Assembly: GCA_035578905.1 (NCBI GenBank)
Contig: JAQJVL010000257.1
Coordinates: 221,001-285,000 of the forward strand
Length of the DNA stretch: 64,000 bases
Reading direction: 5' to 3'
Source: Stictocephala bisonia
Taxonomy: Eukaryota > Arthropoda > Insecta > Hemiptera > Membracidae
Below, piece by piece: positions 34,311 through 45,299 of this stretch; the first letter of the stretch is position 1; each line of letters begins with the position of its first letter. Under the pieces are notes generated by a model. The model was not told the DNA's origin and ran no database searches. It saw nothing but the letters and a program-made list of their open reading frames with translations. The position numbers and the translations under genes were made by a program.

Positions 34311-35480
34311 GTCAAATCATCTTTATTCATTAATTTACATAAAGTAACATTTTAATAGTGTCTCATTATACATATAAATCTTATATATGAATAACGTTCA
34401 AACATTTAAATTATTTACACACACAAATTTCAATTTATAAAATTAATTTCTACACCAAATCATTTTTTACCATGATGACTTATTAATTAAATTAATTAAA
34501 TCATTTGTACTAGTTTTCTTTATTTGTTGTAAAATTCTTCGAATTAATAAATCACTCGTAATAAATAATCGTTTACCTTTTTTTAAACAGATGAATTTTA
34601 TTCTCTTTTCTAAAAGATAGTGGAATGTACTTTAAAAATTTGTTACCCATGTATTTTGGCTTTTTTGTATAGAAGTTTAATCTTAGTTGGGAAACCATAA
34701 TTTTCTGATCATTTCTGGTGTTTTATGAGTGAGGTATATAATCGTTACTACTTACATGTTTATATTTAGTACGTATAATGGTGTCTAGGATATACTGTCC
34801 ATATACAGTTAAAATATTTAACTTACTAACTTTGTCTCTCACCGTATCATTATTTTTTAATCCTAGAATAAATCTTTTTTGAATTTTCAGAATTTCGTCA
34901 AGGTTACTTTTCCTTGTTGATCCATAAATACATAAACCATAAGCAATTTGTGAATGTATATATGCAAAATAGATTATCTTAAGTGTAACTATAGCACACA
35001 TGAAGGCCATCCTTGATAACGCATACAATCCTGAGTTAAATTTAGTCAATAACTACTGAATGTGGTACTTCCAACATAGATTCTCATCAATCATAAGACC
35101 GAGAACATTGGTTATGTGTGTCCTGTCTATTGATTTTTGATCAACTCTTACCAATGGTCCTACGTTTTCTTTGTTTTGTCTAGTTTTAAATAATAAGTAA
35201 TTGGTTTATTCAACATTTAATTTTAGATTGTGATAGTTTAAAAATGTGTTAATATTCAGTAGTTCAACAAAAGAGATAATTTCTATTTCTTCTAATGAAT
35301 TTGATGCTATTTATAGATTAGATTATCTGTATACAGGCAAAGGTTATTGTGTGGAACATGTATCAAAGAATGTGGCATATTTTTTATGTAGCATAGAAAA
35401 AGCAGAGGACCCAGTACGATCCTTGGAGGACCCCAAAAGTCACTGGCTAATTCTTACAAAAGTTATTTCTTCAATATCTT
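34311..35480 (-). mobile_element. Truncated CR1/Jockey-like retrotransposon
   Basis: On the minus strand from about 35450, a segment reading GPPRIVLGPLLFLCYIKNMP matches the RT block before the catalytic YADD. The catalytic box itself has decayed (YTDN). A further open frame (34723-35049) has LKIIYFAYIHSQIAYGL, GSTRKSNLDEILKIQKR and KLNILTVYGQYILDTI, the usual C-terminal block. The element ends at 34311 with a tail that on the minus strand reads gaataaagatgatttga. Several frameshifts; not functional. The same family as 36345-37790 by the shared LTVY-QYILD block. Confidence 0.75.
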
Positions 35481-35789
35481 GAAATATATCAAATATTTCG
35501 ACAGAGCAAGACCGCTTTCATTACACATTACACATATAAGGAATCGAATGATAGGTCGATGACCAAAATCGATTCATTTGTTAATGAGATATCATGATCT
35601 CTTATTTCATAATACGAAGTTTTATTTCCCTAGGCTCCGTCTTCTCCTTCGGTTTTTTGTTCAACATTCGGGTGAGATCAGCTCTAGTAGGAAATCTCAG
35701 CCATAGGTCACAGCTGTCAAACGTTCAATAATAGTAATAATATTATGCGACCACAAACTAGAGGACAGTTTCACTTCTCAATATCAATC

Positions 35790-36340
35790 AGGAAAAAAAG
35801 TCATGAGAAAAAAATTCCAGTTCACAATTTTATTATTTGTTTATTTAGAAGGAAGTTGCATTATTTCTATGTTGACCAAAACTTATGCCTACGGTACCTT
35901 AAAAAGATTAAATAAAGTACTCCAGGATGAAGGTATTTTGCATTGTGGAAGAAATTATTTGAGGAAGGTTAAGGCAAATGGGGTTCAGATGGGAAAAAGC
36001 TAATCAGATTGAAAAGTTCTGAATGAAAAGCCAGAATTCACAGCATGTAGAGGACGATACATAATGGATATTAAGCGCCATAGACAATAAAACAGACATA
36101 TTGTTTATATTGACGAAACATACTTGCATGCCTCGTATTCATCATCTTCATTTTGGCAATCAGACAATGAAATTGGCCAAGTAAACCCGATTGGAAATGG
36201 ACGCCATTTAATTATTTATTGCACATGCTGGAGGAGGAGAAGTGTTTGTGAAAAACGCATTATTGACATTCAAGTCGCAACAAACAACGGAAGATTACCA
36301 CGATGAGATGAACTACAAAAACGATACTAAGTGATAGTTA
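35790..36340 (+). pseudogene. DDE transposase relic, N-terminal half (split element)
   Basis: Blocks in order: YGTLKRLNKVLQDEGI (helix-turn-helix side); then, after a frameshift, VYIDETYLHASYSS containing the first catalytic D; then GNGRHLIIY; and in another frame VFVKNALLTFKSQQTTEDYHDEMN. I recognise this as an insect transposase of the IS630-Tc1-mariner superfamily (DDE_3 type), with at least two frameshifts and stops. The reading breaks off near 36340, and the remaining half resumes at 38110. The element is therefore split by about 1.8 kb of later insertions. Confidence 0.65.
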
Positions 36341-36344
36341 AACC

Positions 36345-37790
36345 AAATCAAATCAAAAATTCTTTATTTGTGTTGTACTATACATACAGAAATAGTGTCA
36401 TATCTAATTTCGCTAAGATTAATACATATATATATATATATATATACATACATACATATACATATATACATACACACACACATATACCATACATACACAC
36501 ATTATATTCATTTCCACTTCACTGTTACATATTATCATACATCATTTAATCAATTGATAGCTAAAATACTAATTTAGCATTATTAAACTAGTATGTTACA
36601 TTATTCTATGTTAATTTATATTTAAATATTAACCATACTCAAGTATAAAATACTCGTTTCCATTAACATTGAATAGATATTACCAAACTTGCATGAATGT
36701 ATAGTAGCCTATTCAAAAAATAAAAATTGACCATTCAATCAAAAACTGTCTTTAATCGTTTTTCCAAAACTCAGCTAATGAGTAACAACTCTTCTTCAGA
36801 AGAAATTCTTTAAGTGTTTTTTTAAAAGAAGTGCTATTTATCTGATTTTTTACAGTAATTGGTAAGTGATTTAAAAATTTAACTCCCATATGAGATGCTT
36901 TTTTTGTATAGAAACTAAGATTATGTTGGGAGGTGTCAAATTGGTTCCGGTTCCGAGTGTTATAAGAATGAATGTTACTCCTTAAAATAAAATTTTGTAA
37001 TTGATCGTTTACTCTAACTATGCAGTCAAGTATGTACTGGTCATATACGGTTAGGATATCCAAACGCGAAAAACAATTCTTTACTGAAGTATCATATTCT
37101 AATTTCAACATTATTCTAATTGCCTTTTTTTGAAGAATTAAAATGTAATCAAGGTTTCTCTTTGAAGTCCCCCCATAAACTGCAAGACCGTATGATATAT
37201 GTGAATGGATGTGAGCGAAATAAATCGATTTTACTGTATCTAGTTCACAGAACAAGGACATTCTTTTTTAAATATATAACCCTGAAGAAATTTCTTTTGT
37301 TATACATTGTATATGGCTGTCTCAACTAAGATTGCTGTCAATTGTTAACCCTAAAAACCTTGTGCAGTTAATTTGTTCGATTTCTTTAGAAATAGAAAAA
37401 GTAGAATTTTCATTATTTTGCCTTGTGGAGAAAGTCATATATTTAGTTTTGCCAAGATTTTAAAACAAAGTATTTTCATGAAAATAGGTTTGAATGCTTT
37501 CAATTTGTTTTTTACATGATACCTCCAAGTCTCTATAGTTTTTGGCTGATGTAATTAAGTTGGAGTCATCAGCATACAATACTAACTGGCTTTTGGTACC
37601 ATTTAATTTTTTTAACATTATTGGCATTCCTTGGATATAACATATAAATAATAGAGGTCCAAGGATTGAGCCTTGTGGGACACCGTGTTTTATTTTTAAA
37701 ACCTCTGATTTATATATCATTACTTTATCGCCCTCTATAAGTTCCTTCCAAACTTTCCATTAAATTCTGTGGTAGTGTTAGATAATTCTA
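36345..37790 (-). mobile_element. CR1/Jockey-like retrotransposon inserted into a DDE transposon
   Basis: On the minus strand, frame 37460-37720 carries KHGVPQGSILGPLLFICYI and the intact catalytic box YADDSN. Frame 36752-37261 carries the C-terminal region: SIYFAHIHSHISYGLAVYGG, LDILTVYDQYILDCIV, and a terminal LPITVKNQINSTSFKKTLKE. The 3' untranslated region contains the TA/CA microsatellite, and the tail near 36345 reads (minus strand) aataaagaatttttgatttg. It is 5'-truncated, lacking the first RT motifs and any endonuclease. A frame break lies between the two open frames (37260-37460). Confidence 0.82.
36424..36492. repeat. TA / CATA / CA microsatellite
   Basis: A run of alternating ta followed by cata and aca repeats. 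It produces two spurious overlapping open frames rich in Tyr, Ile, His and Thr. Confidence 0.9.
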
Positions 37791-37852
37791 GCTATGACAA
37801 CTTACAGGATAATAAGAAACCTTCATCTAGTGCCTTAAAACAAACCATAATT

Positions 37853-38010
37853 TTCATTTATTTATTTATTCATAAGACGCCGATCGTCAAGATATGGGCG
37901 AATCAGCTGATCATTCTCAAAATGTATTGACTCTGATTGGGATCAAACTGAGAACCTTTAGCACATGAAGCTGGGATTGAACCAACTACGCTACCGACCA
38001 ATTGATTGGC
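37853..38010 (-). mobile_element. tRNA-derived SINE
   Basis: On the minus strand, ggtcggtagcgtagttggtt at about 38000 contains a perfect RNA polymerase III A box (tagcgtagttgg, consensus TRGCNNAGYNGG). About 40 bases later agtttgatccc resembles a B box with one or two mismatches. The body ends in an (aaat)n tail at 37853-37875. It lies between the retrotransposon 36345-37790 and the second half of the DDE transposase. Confidence 0.6.
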
Positions 38011-38109
38011 TTATTTAAAATAACATAACTTACAGCAACCAATTAAAGGGCCGATCTCTTATTACTAGTCAATAAAGCCGATATTCAGCCCACATATAAA
38101 ATAGAGCAA

Positions 38110-38515
38110 ATTACAACAGATACCAGGTATGAAATTCTTAGATTATCTCTATACCATCCAGACTTAATGCCATTAAACTTGTGTGGGCACATATTAAAGG
38201 ATAAGTGGCTGAGTGTTTAAGCAACTCTCTAGAAACCACGCTCGCACTCATTAAACAACTCTTTGACAAGTACTCATGTGAACAATGGAAAATGTTGTGA
38301 ACATGTAATAAAAATAGGGGACATTTATAAGCGTAACGATGGTTTGATGTATGATGCTGTGGGCAGCTTGATAATAACAGACAATGGAGTTAACTTGTCT
38401 GATTCAGAAGACAGCTGCTCCGATATGAAATCAAACGACATTTTGGATGAAAACGATGCACAATTAATTTCAGTTTATTTAAGCACATTTTATCAGTACA
38501 ATTTATTATATTTTT
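38110..38515 (+). pseudogene. DDE transposase relic, C-terminal half (split element)
   Basis: Begins YEILRLSLYHPDLMPLNLCG, the family block around YHPDLNPIELVW with the last catalytic acidic residue decayed. It continues through a frameshift into the 84-codon frame 38263-38517 with CCEHVIKIGDIYKRNDGLMY and DAVGSLIITDNGVNLSDSED, the usual acidic C-terminus. Together with 35790-36340 it reconstitutes the order of one transposase, interrupted at the DYHDEMN region. Not functional. Confidence 0.65.
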
Positions 38516-39132
38516 AGTGAATGCTTACATAATTTAATGAAGGTTTCCTCTAAATTCCAAATATTCCGCGTTAACATTATCGTTCAATTTTCTTACTATT
38601 ATTTCCGTTGGTACTTGTTACTGTTATTTCTAAGTAACTGTTATGGATAATACCGATTTATAAAAATCACCAACTTTACCAACAACACCCGTATGTGGTT
38701 TATGGAAGTGAGCAGTAAAGTAGGGAAAGATGCGCAACCTGATTTAGCTGAAATGTTTATGCTTAAGTAACAAACATAACCTAATATAAACACATAGGTA
38801 AGTATTTTCCATTAATATAACTGTTCTTCAAAAACGATAGCTTTGTATTCCATTCATTCTTCATTCTTTACAGGGGGAAAAACACCACATGATCAGGAGA
38901 ACTTAATTCTCTATGATTATTGGTTTCAAGCAATAAAAATGCCAAGGTGATTGTATTCCAAAGAATTGAAGGAAAAAGACATTGGGAATAGAGAAGGCTG
39001 AAAATAATTACAATGCAACTCAGTTTGTCCTGGGTTGTGATACATGAAACTTTGAAAAACTAATACAAGGGCGTAGAGCACATTAACAGTTATAAATAAA
39101 TAAACCAAAAAATATGTGAAATAAAACCAAAA

Positions 39133-39525
39133 AAACTTTAAAAAAGTAAAAAAGGACGCCAAGCACATTAAACAAGTTATATATAATAAATAAAAAAAGA
39201 TATGAAATCAAAATGAGATGGCCAAGTGCCTTCGATACTCCAATGAAACAAACAAACCTTGCGAACAAATTGGAAAAAATATGGACATGAATGAAAACTG
39301 AAGTTGGCTTTTTTTCAACCTCGCTAGAACACCAACGCTAAGAATTTTAATTTTCATTTATGTCCATATTTTTTTCTTATTTGTTTGCATGGTTTGTTTG
39401 TTTCATTGGAGTACCGAAGGTACTTGGCCATCTCATTTTGATTTCACATCTTTTTTTATTATATATAACTTTTGTAATATGATTGGCGTCCTTTTTTACT
39501 TAAAGTTTTTTTTTTAAAGTTTATT
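39133..39525. repeat. Large foldback, ~165-base arms, ~50-base spacer
   Basis: Sequence from 39133 to about 39296 (landmarks ggacgccaagcacatt, atgagatggccaagtgcctt, gatactccaatgaaacaaac, tatggacatgaatg) is matched in reverse complement by about 39348-39525 (catttatgtccata, tttgtttcattggagtaccg, aaggtacttggccatctcat, gattggcgtcc). The arms differ at scattered positions and small indels. Open frames within are mirror products. An ~85-base imperfect tandem copy of the left arm's outer part lies just upstream (39065-39130). Probably a foldback or MITE-type element. Confidence 0.8.
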
Positions 39526-40835
39526 TTGTTTGATTAACATAGACTTGCCACCAAATACTAATCTGTATATATTTTACCAGCAGGGAGGTTGACCTGGAAC
39601 TTACTTTAAATGCAAAACTAAATCTTATGAAGGTTATGTTAGGTTAGGCTATGTTGAGTTAAGTTAAGTTTGGATAGTTGTACATGCCCTAGTTACTTTA
39701 CAAAAATTGTAATTTTTTGTTTCAAATGGTTAAAAATGGTTTTGACTATAAGGAGAGATAATTTTGTAAGCCCTAGAAAATTGTATAAATGTAGATATTT
39801 TAAAACTATTGGCTATCTCCAAAATCTATTAGCATATATTGATCTACCACGAAACCTATTTATAACGTATAATTTGTTATATACATTATCAAAGGGCAGT
39901 TTCCACTAGATATTTCATGTTTGTACAAAATACAAATTTTAATAAAAACAAAAAATGTTTTCAACATATACCAATTCTTATGTGGCAAAGTATTTCTATG
40001 CATTTGTGAGTAGAACAGAATTTTATACACTTTTTTCAGTAATATATCAATGTCTTTTTTTTTAATTACGCTTGCAAGTCACTAAAATATTGCCTGCTAA
40101 TGAGGGAATTTTCAACAGCCAAGGTCAAGGTTAAAAACAAGTTTCCTGCAGTCACAAACAAAATTTAAGCTCCTCTATAAATAAGCTCTTTTTTACCACT
40201 TTATGAAAAAATATGGTTTCAGAGGTTCTAGATAGTGCATCTATTATTACCATTTTTCCTTTAGGATATCACTAATATACATGATACATAGGCTGATATT
40301 ATAACTTGCAGCAAAATTGTAGTGATATTTTGACTAAAAAAAACTGTTTCGTATTTTAACCAAATTATCTTATTTTTCAAATACATTATATTTTTATTTT
40401 TAAATTTCAATTAGACTAAATAAAAGAGCATAAAAAAGGTTTTATATATTTAAATGAATTTTTTAGAGTAAAAACTAGCAAGTGAAGGCAAAATAAGAAA
40501 AACACTATAAACATTATTACACAATTTTGATATCACCCTACTGCAAATTTATCGTTCAGCCAATCGAAATAAGCTATTAGTAATTTATTCAGAGAAATCG
40601 ACATTTGATTTTATTCTTACAACTCCAATGGCACTTTATAAGCCTACTTAGTATTCTAACGTTGTTATGGGACAACAGTCCAAACCTATCAAGCTAAATT
40701 TAGTTGTACCTATCGGGAATAGTACCTCTGCATTGACGTTAAGGGGTACTAACCCTATAGCAAGGGGCCCTACTTCATTGGCAGTATGATAATAGACAAA
40801 ATGTACATTACATTTGTTTATTCATTAGTCGGAAA

Positions 40836-40938
40836 ATAATTCACAAACAGGTCCGTTGCCAAACCTGTTTGTGAATTATACAATATTACAATACAATATT
40901 ATATATATTGTAATTAAAATTACAATATATATAATATT
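40836..40938. repeat. Two adjacent perfect hairpins
   Basis: Hairpin 1 has 17-base arms at 40836-40852 and 40863-40879 (aattcacaaacaggt / acctgtttgtgaatt core) with a 10-base loop. Hairpin 2 has 21-base arms at 40895-40915 and 40918-40938 with a 2-base loop, almost entirely A/T. Confidence 0.88.
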
Positions 40939-42024
40939 TGAAATAAAATAATAAGTAAAGTATAACAGTAGATCAGAACCCACCGTAAGCAACCTCAAGC
41001 TCCTTATATTACACTATTCTGACTAAGTATACTACTTACAAATTAACTAATACTTTCTTTTAGCACCTGAAAAAGAAAGTTCACTGTCTCCAAGTTGTCT
41101 TTGCTCATATTTTACTATAACCACTCCAACAAAGTTCAACAATAGTTCACTTACAACTTATACAAAGTCAAGGCCATTCTTTAGCATCAATTTACAATCA
41201 GCATATTCTAAACTCAGTAATATTTTCTTTAATAAAACCATGAAACAATAATAAGTTAAAAATATTTCATTAAATCAATAGTGAAAATGTGATTTGTAAT
41301 GAAAATGTGTCCACTGTTCAAAAATAACAAATGTAAAGAAGCATAAACGACAACACAATGGCATGTAGTGATATGCCAGTGATTACATTATCACCTAGCG
41401 AACAACTTTATTGTTTAAAAAACCATAGTATACATAATTTGGCATATTATGATTACAACAAATGATCCAGTAGCTTCAGTGATGATGTACTACAAGAAAT
41501 AATAATCAAATACGAATCCTCTAAAATTTAGATATATATGGTTTGGTTTCTGTCAGCTACCATTACTCAATTTAAAAAAGAAGCAATTATCTATATTTAG
41601 AACAAGATCCAAAAGTCACATTATTTGTTGAAATAAATAATAAAGTGATCTCTTGTTGTAAGGCTAAATTCAATCCATCAAGTCTTTAAGACCTGTCTAA
41701 CTGATACTAATGTGCTAACTAATGCCTGGGATATTATATTATTGTCTCCACAGCAAATCTTTAAAGCTGTACATACCCCTCTAGGGCTTAAAAGAGCAAC
41801 AAATATGATAGCTGGAACGTCTCGAATATGTGATTTCCTAGCCATTCTTACATATGAGACGCCAACACAACGTTGTGCGTATTTTAAGGCGAATATGAAT
41901 GATGATATGAGTGTAGTATGAGTGTGGATAAGTGTAGTCTGGTTACTAACTGAGTTCAACTGTTCCTCAGAAAGGGCAATTTATTAATATCCCAACAGCC
42001 AGGGCAACTAAGGGACCTACTGAT

Positions 42025-42297
42025 TTACGTGGAATCCGAACCACGTAGTGCTGGTCTGATTTTCAGCTAATTGACAAGCCTGATACTCAATTATCTCCCC
42101 CACACAACATCCGTACAATGATTATCACCCAACATGGACACCCCAGACTTCTCTAGTAGTGTCCACGCAGATAGCAACCATTGAGCGGACGCCATGTCGA
42201 TATTAAGAGGACTGAGCATCCAACCTATCGCCTACAATCTCCCAAACACTTTGTTCCCACGTAGCTGGGTTACAGCACTGTGCCACCAGTGCCGACT
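42025..42297 (-). mobile_element. SINE-like interspersed repeat, family A (member 3)
   Basis: Best-preserved member of the family. Minus strand: starts gtcggcactggtggcacagt, then gctgtaacccagctacgtgg, and ends agctgaaaatcagaccagca followed by a T-arm-like hairpin acgtggttcggattccacgt. Its alignment with 10645-10906 and 12207-12453 is clear over the whole length. A 260-270 base size and tRNA-like box support a SINE, but I see no clear target duplication. Confidence 0.65.
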
Positions 42298-42992
42298 ATA
42301 GAAGCTACTACATAAAAACAATATAAATAGTGGGCCTTTTTGATTTTACATCATCCACTATGACTCGTTGCAGTACTCAAAAGGTTTAAATCGGATGTCT
42401 AGTCACCAGACTGTGCTGGTCAAATCTCACGCAAAAATATATGCAAATTTGTATTTCTGATTAATCGTGATGATTATCACTACTAATAGGGGCGCAATAT
42501 ATGATTCACTGCGAAAGAGGTTTTCTCCACACTATCTTGAGATATAGTTGTTTTAGACCAAATTTAAGTTCAATGTAAAAAACTATTTCAAAATTTAAAA
42601 TAAAATGTTTTGGAGAATCATGCTAAGCAAAGGAGGATAAAAAGAAAAATAAGATTTCCAAAACAGAAGCTTTGGTACGGTAACCATGCGCTTTCTAGAT
42701 GCTTCTAAAAATAATATTTCTAAGTGAAAAATAATAAAATAATTTATGAGTGTATATTAGTTGAGGAGGTTGATTTGAACAACATAACATTTGTTTTTTA
42801 CTGAAAAATCATAAAAGTGTGTTTTTGTCTGATAGTGAAAAATACACACTTTTTAAAAATTTTTTATTTTTGTAACATTGTTTTGTTTTATGTGTATTTT
42901 TACGCACATGTACAAACAAAATTGGTTTTGCAATAAAATTATTTTTTAGCAAAAATCACACTTTTAACTTACCTACACTAACCTATATCCTA

Positions 42993-44215
42993 TTGTTGGT
43001 GGTACATAACCTATTGTTTTTCCAGGGTGGGTTGTCAGCGCAACGCCCAACCCCCAACCTGGAGGGCCAGGGGTTTGTTTTCGGAGTCGCCTTCTCCTAG
43101 GTTAGCGGCTTCCACTACAGCTGTAAGATCTTCAATAGGAAGAAAATATGGAAAAAGATGGAAAAGTTTGGTATACCAAAAAAACTTATTAATCTAGCTA
43201 AGATGACAGTCGAAGGGTCTAAGTGTAAAGTCAGAATTGAGGGTGAATTGTCTGATGCTTTTGAAGTAATAACAGGAGTTCGACAAGGTGACGGGCTTTC
43301 GCCTTTGCTGTTTAACATAGCTCTAGAAGATGCACTTCAAAAAATTAGACATAAAAACTTAGGTGTAACAGTAGGATGTAAAATTAATATATTAGCATTT
43401 GCCGACGATGTAACTATTTTAACTGAAACAAAAGAAGACCTCGAAGAACTAACCAAAATTTTCATTCAAGAGACAGGATGCATAGGTCTAAGAATAAATG
43501 ATGAGAAGACCAAGTACATGCACTTTGAAAGAGGTGGCCACCCGCTCACAGAAATAAATATAGAAGGACATAGCTTTGAAGAGGTGGAGCAGTTTAAATA
43601 TCTGGGAGTACTAATATCTAATAAGAATAGTGAGGAATTAGAAATTGTAAACAGAATAAACCTAGCCAACAGATGCATGTATGCTTGCAATAAGATCTTG
43701 TCGTCAAAGTTACTGTCATGCCGAACAAAAATACGAATATATCAAACGATAATAAGGCCAGTACTTTTATATGGTGCAGAAACCTGGATATTAAATAAAA
43801 AAGAAGAGAACAAACTCATCGTGTTTGAAAATCGCGTACTAAGAAAAATATTTGGTCCAACATTGGAAAATGGAGAATGGAGGCGCAAGCATAACCAAGA
43901 GATAAGACAGTAGTACAATGACTGTGACATAATAGCAACCGCAAGATCAAGAAGATTGAGATGGGCAGGCCATGTATGGCGTAGAGAACAAGGGACGCTA
44001 CTGAAGGAAGCTGGATTGGGAAGACCAGTGGGAAGAAGACCTCTAGGTAGACCAAAAAGAAGATGGTGGGATGGGGTTAAGACGGACACCGCAGCACTTG
44101 GAACCACAATGGAGGAGGCAGAAAACAGAGAAAGATGGAGAGAGCTTGTTGGTGAGGCCAAATCCCTTCTTGGGCATCGATGGCCATGGGAGTAAGAGTA
44201 AGAGTAAGAAGTAAG
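42993..44215 (+). mobile_element. Internally deleted non-LTR retrotransposon with 14-bp target duplication
   Basis: taacctatatccta at 42979-42992 and 44216-44229 flanks the element. The first ~130 bases are non-coding and GC-rich (cgcaacgcccaaccccc, cctggagggccagggg). RT coding begins abruptly near 43126 (NRKKIWKKMEKFGIPKKL), after where the first RT aspartate motif should be. It continues with GVRQGDGLSPLLFN, FADDV (second catalytic box), FKYLGVLIS and YGAETW. One in-frame stop at 43911-43913 is followed by RLRWAGHVWR and GRPKRRWWDGVKTD, then a (TAAG)n tail like that of 6275-8686. A 5' leader joined to a truncated ORF implies internal deletion. Confidence 0.85.
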
Positions 44216-44499
44216 TAACCTATATCCTAAATTTACTCAAGAAAAAATTTGTATTTGTGTTAAAATCAGGTTCCTGGGAGAATATGCGCGAATTCGTTTT
44301 TGTTCTTTCTTTTTTGTTAGTTATAAGCTCATATAGTCATTGTGCATATTGCCGCCAAACACAATCTACTGTGAAAGTAGTTTTTCCGCAATATCTGAGA
44401 AAATAATTGCTGTAGACAAAAATAGCTTTCAAATCACCATAGACCATTCCTTTTCAGCTTATTTGTGCTCGAATCTTGAAGGAAATTTTCTTTTGTTTC

Positions 44500-45290
44500 T
44501 GACGATGTAATATTTTCAGAGAGATGGCATTGTATCAACATCTGGTTAGTCTGCAAAATGATCTGTACAGGATTGAGGAATGGTCTATGACTCAATGACC
44601 TGAAAACCCCTTCTAAATGTGTGGAAATAGCATTTTAAAAATCCAGACAGACTCATTAATTTAACTACCTGCTTCAAAATGTCACCTTACAGAATTTTGG
44701 AGCTCATATACCCAATATATGTGGAAAAGCTCTAAAACACTTGGGCTTGTTAACAGGACTTGTAGGCAGGGACTATCTACCTCTCCTATCAAGACACTTT
44801 ATGTTGCTCTGTCCGACCGATAATAAGAATATTCAGTTGCTGTTCAGTATCCTCATCAAATTAGATAGCTGTTCTTCCTTGGATACTGTGCAGAGACAAC
44901 TTATAATGACGATTTGAGTTATGCTTGGATACAGATACCTTAAGATGGATATTCAAGCAATAGAGCACAACCTTAATCTACCAACTCTTTCATTAAAGAA
45001 CACTTATTGACTTGATGTTCCTGTTTAAGGTCCTGAATAGCATTATTGACTGCTCCGAGAACTTCAAATGATTAAATTCCACGTTGCTTGGTTAGTGAGA
45101 CATTCTAAGCTGTTTGCCATCTATCGTAACTCAACATACTATCAATATCATAGTAGGATACCAAAATTGATGAGGACTGGAAATGCAGTCTCTGTTGATC
45201 TGGATTTTTTTTTTTTTGATGTCCTTGTCAGCATTTAAGAAAAAGGCAGCTATTGTATTGTAAGAGCTTAATTAACTTATTGTTACATTA
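44500..45290 (+). pseudogene. Decayed non-LTR retrotransposon RT fragment
   Basis: In scattered frames I can read blocks of a CR1/Jockey-like ORF2: LYQHLVSLQNDLYRIEEWS (the region after YADD), then KALKHLGLLTGL followed by a segment equivalent to the LYVALV...LEY block, and a last segment HVAWLVRHSKLFAIYRNSTY. Many stops and frameshifts. Ends in a T-rich tract near 45209. Confidence 0.55.
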
Positions 45291-45299
45291 GACTGTCAC

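Noticed and set aside
36331..36577. Tyr/Ile/His-rich plus-strand frames
   Set aside because: Product of the TA/CA microsatellite in a retrotransposon 3' region.
37930..38010. Functional tRNA gene
   Set aside because: Only the A box is perfect; no full cloverleaf can be folded from it, and an A-rich tail follows, so a SINE is more likely.
41678..41959. Overlapping 93-codon minus and 69-codon plus frames; the plus frame begins just after a good acceptor (tattgtctccacag)
   Set aside because: Considered as a terminal exon on the plus strand, but I recognise no family, there is no partner exon, and antisense frames of this length occur by chance.
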